A stretch of DNA of 64,000 nt from Zonotrichia leucophrys gambelii (taxonomy: Eukaryota; Chordata; Aves; Passeriformes; Passerellidae): contig NC_088178.1 of assembly GCF_028769735.1 (NCBI RefSeq), positions 23,262,357 to 23,326,356 of the forward strand, given 5' to 3'. How positions within the stretch are numbered: position 1 is the first letter of the stretch; each line of letters opens with the position of its first letter. A program made the translations under genes and the position numbers. Shown one piece after another: positions 62,441-64,000 of this stretch. The notes below the pieces were generated by a model. It had not been told where the DNA came from. It searched no databases and saw only the letters and a list, made by a program, of their open reading frames with translations.

Positions 62441-62495
62441 AAATCAGGTTTGGTTCCTGCCATTGCCACCAGGTGACCTTGGGCATGTCACACAG
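62441..62495 (+). repeat. MIR-like ancient SINE fragment (core)
   Basis: AATCAGGTTTGGTTCCTGCC (62442-62461) followed by ATTGCCACCAGGTGACCTTG and GGCATGTCACAC matches the MIR core order (…CTGCCACTTAC…TGTGTGACCTTGGGCAAGTCAC) with a short gap. The TGACCTTGGGCA-GTCAC block is the most diagnostic part of MIR. Confidence 0.55.
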
Positions 62496-63662
62496 GGTCT
62501 GGCTTCCAAAGGGAGCTGAGCACAGGGTGGAGAGGCAGAAAATCCCAGGTGCTTGGCGTCACCCCCCTCAGCTCACAGCTCACTCAGCTAACCAGAGTCA
62601 TCCCCCCAATATATTAAATTTTGCTGAATCTGTGTGCGTGGCAATGCAGAAAGAAGAAGAGGTAATATATAATCCACCACTTGTCTGTAGAAGGAGTGTA
62701 AATGAGGGTCAGTTCAGCTCACAGGGGGTTTATTTGCCAGGTCTCACTGTGGTCTCACTCACCATGAAGCGTGGGGGGTGATGGAACAGGAGAGGCTTTG
62801 CCAGGTCGGAGAGGAGCTCCCACTGCAGCCTGAAGTATGGGGCTCCTCTTGTGAAAGGGCACATGATCCCAAATTTTTTTTTTGTCTGTGGTCTATTCCC
62901 TATCCTTGTAAATCAAAGCATTAAATCCTGTTTTGTCCCCACTTTGTGCTGCATCTCAGACTCCATCCCTGAGCACCAGCACCATCCTTAGCACAGGTGA
63001 GGCTCCAATTCACACAGGAAAATCTGGGCCTTTCAACGTGGACCAAAGAAATAAATCGTGGCCAATAAATCCTGCACAGAGCCAGCGTGAGGCTGGAATC
63101 AGAGATGGCCATAAAGCTCTTTCAGAGTGAAAACTATTACTGTTATTATTTGTTGTGCTTCATTTAGTAGAAGGGCAAGTCACACCCCTGTACAAGCAGG
63201 TACATTTTGAGGCACCAAGCCAGGTACTAAAACAACTGTGACTTGTCAGGTGAGACAAGATCAGTCAGGCTGGGATTTGGAGTTCAAATCACTATTGGAA
63301 ATGGAGCTTCCTGGGAGCTAGAGCAAACTAAATTAAAGCACAGATATTCACACTGCCAGAGGATTTCAAAATGAAATTTAAAGGGCTTCTTCACAGAGAT
63401 GGGAGGGTAATGCAAATAAATGCCCACAAATATTTGTTCATATTTTACAAGCTTCTGCTTTGGCCATTTTCAGCCACCTTCAGTAGTTCAGCGTGTGTTC
63501 AAGTCATCCATATCTTGTGGCTCAAGAGTCACAGCATTTCAGTGTTCACTGCAAATAGGTTGTCTAACATTTTCAGCTGGGGAATAGCACCAGATGATTC
63601 CCCCTGCTCAGCTGTATCAGTTGGGACAGCCAACTTTGGAATTCAATACCAAATGAAAGCTG
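62496..63662. other. unique noncoding DNA, no gene seen
   Basis: Unique sequence. The ATG-started plus-strand frame at 63371-63805 (144 codons) has no recognisable domain and runs through the hairpin at 63663-63730, so it is unlikely to be a protein. Confidence 0.5.
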
Positions 63663-63730
63663 GAAACTTCCCTTCTTCTCAGACCACACCAGTTTTAGCA
63701 CTGGTGTGGTCTGAGAAGAAGGGAAGTTTC
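63663..63730. repeat. perfect 31-bp inverted repeat with 6-nt loop
   Basis: The left arm at 63663-63693 begins GAAACTTCCC and ends ACCACACCAGT. The right arm at 63700-63730 is its exact reverse complement over all 31 bp. They are separated by TTTAGC (63694-63699). The flanking bases 63662 and 63731 do not form a Watson-Crick pair. The ten bases AGTTTTAGCA spanning the arm end and loop (63691-63700) recur as a direct copy at 63751-63760, downstream of the right arm. No known transposon end or microRNA is recognised. Such perfection over 31 bp in otherwise old unique DNA implies a recent event, such as a template-switch or fold-back duplication, or an assembly fold-back. Confidence 0.95.
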
Positions 63731-64000
63731 TTTTGTTCTTTTATGAAAAAAGTTTTAGCAGAGGGACCTGCTAAGTGTTTCCAGAGCAGAGTTACTTATT
63801 TTTAGCCTTCTGTGCCCTTCTTGGTCTGAAGAAAGATCCAGATCACATCATGAGGGCTCTCTGCTACCTTATGCCTAATGCCCATTCCTCTCTTTACAGC
63901 CCGAGTTAATTTTCCCTCATTAACAGCTGCTGTGCCTGCACATGCTGTAAAATGGGATCCACCAGACCTGTTGTGTGAGAGGGTGCACACAAACTCTTCC
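63731..64000. other. unique noncoding DNA, no gene seen
   Basis: Nothing recognised beyond the downstream copy of AGTTTTAGCA at 63751-63760. Confidence 0.5.

Noticed and set aside
63371..63805. 144-codon ATG-started frame containing the hairpin
   Set aside because: The hairpin arms would encode unrelated peptides, and no domain is recognisable upstream or downstream.
1..64000. tRNA, rRNA, CRISPR array, bacterial-type operon or defence system
   Set aside because: No tRNA A/B-box pair or cloverleaf, no rRNA-like segment, no regularly spaced repeats and no operon-like gene layout were seen. The sequence is vertebrate noncoding DNA.

Overview
The window reads as vertebrate nuclear DNA from a bird, most likely a songbird. 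The evidence is the repeat content. There are several 3'-end fragments of CR1-type LINEs carrying the avian CR1 terminal signature. There are two solitary endogenous-retrovirus LTRs with intact TG...CA ends and target-site duplications, of types that I recall from passerine genomes. Other content is a thin scatter of very old SINE/LINE remnants, microsatellites, and long stretches of unique, moderately AT-rich sequence. The bird call is firm in my view; the songbird call rests on memory of LTR families and is an inference.

I found no protein-coding gene, no convincing coding exon, and no tRNA, rRNA, snoRNA or CRISPR array. The open frames are short, overlap on both strands, often begin at non-ATG codons, and show no recognisable protein domain. 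The one exception is a decayed LINE reverse-transcriptase fragment at 18144-18503 (minus strand). The window is therefore best described as an intergenic or intronic segment of a gene-poor region.

Layout. 1-5.8 kb: unique sequence with TTTG and TA/T-rich runs, ending in a MIR-like SINE remnant (5770-5834). 6.9-7.3 kb: an AT-rich block dense in homeodomain-type TAAT motifs, the best enhancer candidate. 11.2-11.3 kb: a smaller CpG-retaining candidate. 13.35-13.6 kb: CR1 (minus). 15 kb: a T/G homopolymer run. 17.05-17.24 kb: a 93-bp tandem duplication. 18.1-18.5 kb: L2-like LINE (minus). 22.06-22.24 kb: a (TCTCC)n microsatellite. 24.29-24.43 kb: a 13-bp minisatellite abutting a MIR-like remnant. 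30.5-30.7 kb: CR1 (plus). 36.1 and 44.2 kb: old CR1-like remnants. 39.49-40.16 kb: a 673-bp solo LTR with 6-bp duplication (ERVK-like, plus). 40.7-41.1 and 44.8-45.4 kb: enhancer-like unique blocks. 49.5-50.0 kb: pyrimidine tracts. 55.2 kb: CR1 (plus). 57.71-59.03 kb: a 1322-bp solo LTR with 5-bp duplication (ERVL-like, minus). 62.4 kb: MIR-like remnant. 63.66-63.73 kb: a perfect 31-bp inverted repeat with a 6-nt loop.

No set of genes works together here. If the segment has a function it is most likely cis-regulatory, carried by the unique AT-rich blocks. That is an inference from motif content and lack of repeats, not a measured conservation. The most unusual local structure is the perfect hairpin near the right end.
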